Positions 61,373 to 64,000 of a DNA stretch of 64,000 bases are shown here, piece by piece. The first letter of the stretch is position 1. The number at the start of each line of letters is the position of its first letter. The translations under genes and the position numbers were made by a program. The notes beneath the pieces were generated by a model. The model saw only the letters and a list, made by a program, of their open reading frames with translations. It had not been told where the DNA came from and searched no databases. This DNA comes from Lacihabitans sp. LS3-19 (lineage in GTDB: Bacteria > Bacteroidota > Bacteroidia > Cytophagales > Spirosomataceae), in NCBI RefSeq assembly GCF_024343575.1, contig NZ_RJUA01000130.1:64217-128216 (forward strand), in the 5' to 3' direction.

Positions 61373-61393
61373 GAGGTGTTATTTTTGCACCTC
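61373..61393 (+). promoter_or_regulatory. gltX promoter -7 box within a hairpin
   Basis: GAGGTG / CACCTC (61373-61378 and 61388-61393) flank a nine-base loop that holds TATTTTTG (61380-61387), a full -7 match. Transcription should begin near 61394-61400, with the ATG at 61411. The symmetry may be an operator around the promoter. Confidence 0.5.
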
Positions 61394-61410
61394 AATTTTA
61401 ATCAATATTT

Positions 61411-62904
61411 ATGAGTGTTAGAGTAAGATTTGCCCCAAGTCCAACAGGACCTTTGCATATCGGTGGCGTTAGAACAGCCTTGTATAATTATCTTTTTGCA
61501 AAAAAAATGGGTGGTACCATGATTCTAAGAATCGAAGATACTGACCAGACGCGATTTGTAGATGGAGCTGAAGAATATATTCAAGAAGCCTTAGGTTGGG
61601 TTGGAATAAACATTGATGAGGGCGTAAAACAAGGGGGTGATTTTGGCCCATACAAGCAGTCTGAAAGAAAAGAAATTTATGCCAAATACGCTCAGGAATT
61701 GATAGAAAGTGGTAAGGCATATTATGCTTTTGATACTTCGGAGGAGTTGGATGCCTTAAGAAAAACTTTAGAGGAGGCCAAAGTTGACAATATTTCATAC
61801 AATTCTGTAACCAGAATGCAGATGAAAAATTCATTGACACTTTCTTCTGACGAAGTTTCAGCAAAATTGGCTGCGGGCGAACCTCATGTAATTAGGCTCA
61901 AAGTGCCATTGAAGGATGAAATTCGCTTTAAAGATATCGTAAGAGATTGGGTTGTGGTACATTCTTCAACCATAGACGATAAGATTTTGATGAAGTCGGA
62001 CGGTATGCCAACTTATCATTTGGCAAATATTGTTGATGATCATTTAATGGAAATTACTCATGTGATAAGAGGAGAGGAGTGGCTTCCTTCTGCTCCATTG
62101 CATATTTTGTTATACAAAGCTTTCGGTTGGAAAGCTCCTGAGTTTGCACATTTGCCGCTATTATTAAAGCCTGAAGGTAATGGCAAATTGAGTAAAAGAG
62201 ATGGAGTTTTGGGGGATTTTCCGGTGTTTCCATTAGAGTGGCAAGATAAAGTCACAGGAGATTTTTCAAGAGGATTCAGAGAAGATGGCTATTATGCCGA
62301 CGCTGTTGTAAACTTTTTGGCTTTTTTAGGTTGGAATCCTGGGAACGACCAAGAAATCATGAACATGAAGGAACTGATTTCGGCTTTCGATATTCATCAT
62401 ATACACAAGTCTGGAGCGAGGTTTGATGTAAACAAGGCCAAGTGGTACAATCAAATGTATTTGCGTCAAAAAGATGATGCTGTTTTAACCGCAGAGATAG
62501 ATTCCGAAATAAAAAATGCGGATTTGTCTTTAAAGATTGTAAAGTTGATGAAAGATAGAGTGACATTCACAAAAGAAATGCTGTCTGAAATTCCTTACAT
62601 TTTTGAAGAACCTCAAACTTATGATGATGAAATAGCTCAAAAGAAATGGGACGAATTGGCTAAAACCGCTATGCCGAAAGTTGCTGAGGTTTTGAAAACT
62701 GTAGAGGATTTTAATTCTCAGAATATCCATGACGCATTATTTGCTGGATTAGAAGCTGAAGGCATAAAACCAGGTAAAATTATGCAAGCATTACGTCTAG
62801 CTATTACAGGCCAAGGCAAAGGCCCAGATTTGATGTTGACCATAGAGATTTTAGGTAAGGAAAAAGCGATAGCACGAATAGAGAAGGCTTTGGCTGTTCT
62901 TTGA
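61411..62904 (+). CDS. gltX: Glutamyl-tRNA synthetase
   Basis: A 497-residue class I synthetase that charges tRNA-Glu (and possibly tRNA-Gln, if Gat amidotransferase is used). The ATP-site motifs are HIGG (16-19, in APSPTGPLHIGG) and KLSKR (259-263). Other family motifs are LRIEDTDQTRFVDGAEEYIQ and YHLANIVDDHLMEITHVIRG. The C-terminal anticodon-binding helical domain (about 330-497) is complete. The length is typical. It has its own promoter and terminator. Confidence 0.97.
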   Translation: MSVRVRFAPSPTGPLHIGGVRTALYNYLFAKKMGGTMILRIEDTDQTRFVDGAEEYIQEALGWVGINIDEGVKQGGDFGPYKQSERKEIYAKYAQELIESGKAYYAFDTSEELDALRKTLEEAKVDNISYNSVTRMQMKNSLTLSSDEVSAKLAAGEPHVIRLKVPLKDEIRFKDIVRDWVVVHSSTIDDKILMKSDGMPTYHLANIVDDHLMEITHVIRGEEWLPSAPLHILLYKAFGWKAPEFAHLPLLLKPEGNGKLSKRDGVLGDFPVFPLEWQDKVTGDFSRGFREDGYYADAVVNFLAFLGWNPGNDQEIMNMKELISAFDIHHIHKSGARFDVNKAKWYNQMYLRQKDDAVLTAEIDSEIKNADLSLKIVKLMKDRVTFTKEMLSEIPYIFEEPQTYDDEIAQKKWDELAKTAMPKVAEVLKTVEDFNSQNIHDALFAGLEAEGIKPGKIMQALRLAITGQGKGPDLMLTIEILGKEKAIARIEKALAVL

Positions 62905-62924
62905 ATTAGATATTTCTGAATTTG

Positions 62925-62963
62925 AAAAAACCTGTTTCAATTATTTGAGGCAGGTTTTTTTTT
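62925..62963 (+). terminator. Terminator after gltX
   Basis: A 10-pair stem with two G-U pairs, CCTGTTTCAA / TTGAGGCAGG (62931-62940 and 62945-62954), extended by A/T pairs, is followed by nine T. It begins 20 bases past the stop codon. Confidence 0.9.
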
Positions 62964-63217
62964 GGGCGAAACAAGAAAGGTTAAAGTTTGCATAGTTCAA
63001 AGTTTGAAATATATAGAGTAGATAATTCTTATAGAAATGGATTTGGTGAATTTTGTAATTAGAAATTGTAAAAAAAAACGGCTAATTTAAAGGCTTAATT
63101 TAATTAAAGAATTTGAATATTATTCTTAGATTCGATTGTTTTTGAGTAAAATAAACTCTTTAATAATTTTAATAATTGTTTGTTTTAAAAATAAATCGAT
63201 GTATTTGATTCTACAAA
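62964..63217. other. AT-rich gap between gltX and the acetyltransferase region
   Basis: About 250 bases without a gene. AAAGTTTG occurs twice 18 bases apart (62983-62990 and 62999-63006). I see no other structure. Confidence 0.5.
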
Positions 63218-63460
63218 TTATCTACTGTAACAAGCTAAAAAATAATCATGCAGATTAAAGTCAAAGATTACATATGGGAATAAATCAACATTTGTTATTG
63301 TAATTTGATAAGGATTATAAACATAAGGGTCATCTTTAGGGATTGAAAATCTTTTTTTTATAATTTCTATTTGAAAATCTATAATTTCAATTTCTCCGAC
63401 TAATTTATCAGTGATTTTGTCATAGTAATCTATCTGTCTTTTTTCTAGTCTTAAATTCAT
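63218..63460 (-). CDS. Small hypothetical protein overlapping the acetyltransferase gene
   Basis: An 80-residue soluble protein beginning MNLRLEKRQIDYYDKITDKL, then GEIEIIDFQIEIIKKRFSIP and KDDPYVYNPYQIT. The ATG overlaps the stop of the acetyltransferase gene in the ATGA arrangement, so it is translationally coupled. The pattern (conserved Asp-Lys near the start, then IPxDDPxxxxPYxI) is like small proteins of unknown function that I associate with immunity-type genes, but I cannot confirm this. It is not the missing end of the acetyltransferase, whose own end is intact. Confidence 0.55.
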   Translation of the reverse strand: MNLRLEKRQIDYYDKITDKLVGEIEIIDFQIEIIKKRFSIPKDDPYVYNPYQITITNVDLFPYVIFDFNLHDYFLACYSR

Positions 63461-64000
63461 GAAATTGGTGTTTTTAAAACAATGTTAAAAAAGGTTTTCA
63501 AAGACAATCTTAATTCGTCTTCGTTATTTATCAATTTTTCAAATTTTTTCTTACCTTTTTTCTCAATAATTTTGTTGTTAAAAATAGTCAAACGCCCTGA
63601 TTTTGTTGGTTTTGTACAGATTGTGTTTTTAACAAAGTACGATAATGGATTAGTTTGTTTTTCGAAACAGATTTTTTCGAAATCACTAATTTTAACTTTA
63701 TTTAAGCTGAAAATGTATTTTTTTTGAATGACAAATTCTTCAGTAATCATCGATAAAATATAATCTTCATCATTTGATTTTTCAATTATGAATTGATTTC
63801 TACCATCACTTTGAAATCCTATTTTAATTTCTAAAGGTTTTACAAATAAATCTCCAAAACCTACATCAGCTAAATATTGTTTATTGTCAATTTCAATAAA
63901 AATAGACATGTGGTCATATTCTGGCCCTATTTTGCCTTTATCATCATAAATTCTTGATGCAATTATTCTGCTTTTAAACCCTAAATTTAAAAGTAACCAA
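63457..64000 (-). CDS. Arylamine N-acetyltransferase, lacking its N-terminus (runs past the window edge)
   Basis: The minus-strand frame is open to the right edge, so the apparent ATG at 63909 is internal. The visible 180 residues read LLNLGFKSRIIASRIYDDKG, then PEYDHMSIFIEI and YLADVGFGDLFVKPLEI. The catalytic His (DHM) and Asp (DVGFG) of the Cys-His-Asp triad are present; the Cys lies outside the window. The end, SGRLTIFNNKIIEKKGKKKF...LKTFFNIVL, is the normal NAT C-terminus. These enzymes transfer acetyl from CoA to aromatic amines or hydrazines, or act in secondary metabolism. Confidence 0.85.
   Translation of the reverse strand, partial: WLLLNLGFKSRIIASRIYDDKGKIGPEYDHMSIFIEIDNKQYLADVGFGDLFVKPLEIKIGFQSDGRNQFIIEKSNDEDYILSMITEEFVIQKKYIFSLNKVKISDFEKICFEKQTNPLSYFVKNTICTKPTKSGRLTIFNNKIIEKKGKKKFEKLINNEDELRLSLKTFFNIVLKTPIS

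Noticed and set aside
61373-61400. Terminator after the methyltransferase gene
   Set aside because: The hairpin has only a short weak T-run after it, and its loop contains a full -7 promoter box for gltX.
63218-63909. Frameshifted single acetyltransferase gene
   Set aside because: The upstream frame already ends with a normal NAT C-terminus, and the 80-residue frame has its own start in an ATGA overlap and no NAT features.
1-64000. tRNA or rRNA genes
   Set aside because: No T-loop (GGTTCGAATCC-like) or rRNA-like segments were recognised in the gaps on either strand; a tRNAscan or Rfam search would be the decisive check.

Overview
The window is AT-rich chromosomal DNA from a member of the Bacteroidota, most likely the Cytophagales. 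The signs are a type IX secretion sorting domain, TAnnTTTG-type -7 promoter boxes with little Shine-Dalgarno sequence, a signal peptide on ATP synthase subunit a, a histidinol-phosphatase/IGP-dehydratase fusion, KpsF-type KDO synthesis and several Bacteroidota-only hypothetical genes. It is mostly ordinary core genome. I see no rRNA, tRNA, CRISPR array, intact transposase or prophage.

Layout. 1-8.5 kb: the end of a LolC/E-type permease, a secreted protein, an M1 aminopeptidase, a radical SAM/SPASM protein, a type IX-secreted zinc-protease-like protein, coaD, exbD/exbB and hisB. 8.6-12.8 kb: two beta-lactamase-fold serine hydrolases around a patatin-like lipase. 12.8-13.0 kb: the remnant of a RhuM-type gene. 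13.1-20.3 kb: a TetR-controlled drug-efflux operon (TolC, HlyD lipoprotein, two ABC ATPases, two ABC-2 permeases) that corresponds to the YbhGFSR system with YbhF split in two. A GC-richer palindromic insert lies between its permease genes. 20.4-24.3 kb: membrane M28 peptidase, lipid kinase, fatty-acid desaturase and thioesterase. 24.4-30.2 kb: a self-contained operon of TetR regulator, LolA-like carrier, two FtsX/MacB-type permeases, LolD-type ATPase and an outer-membrane beta-barrel, with a clear promoter/operator in front. This is the best candidate for an undescribed envelope lipid or lipoprotein transport system, and the neighbouring lipid genes fit.

30.3-36.2 kb: Gfo/Idh oxidoreductase, a Lys/Thr/Glu repeat protein, Nudix hydrolase, CorC-type membrane protein, pyrE and cysM. 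Two 15-bp tandem-repeat arrays each supply the stop codon of the adjacent minus-strand gene. 36.4-46.1 kb: M1 peptidase, ECF sigma / anti-sigma-like / DUF4097-like operon, CoA-binding protein, M28-PDZ peptidase, ybaB, glycosyltransferase, coaE and dnaA. 46.4-49.4 kb: an F0 ATP synthase operon (I-like, a, c, b, delta) that ends in a terminator before any alpha or gamma gene. 49.5-54.8 kb: small unknown genes, thymidine kinase, a conserved unknown and recQ. 54.9-62.9 kb: kdsD, nadB, a PspC protein, an isolated nuoD, cysE, a methyltransferase and gltX. The right edge carries most of an arylamine N-acetyltransferase gene overlapped by a small ORF.

Several metabolic threads recur: cysteine synthesis (cysE, cysM), CoA synthesis (coaD, coaE), and envelope/lipid handling (the Lol-like operon, desaturase, thioesterase, lipid kinase, kdsD). 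Assignments rest on motifs read by eye; no database search was run.
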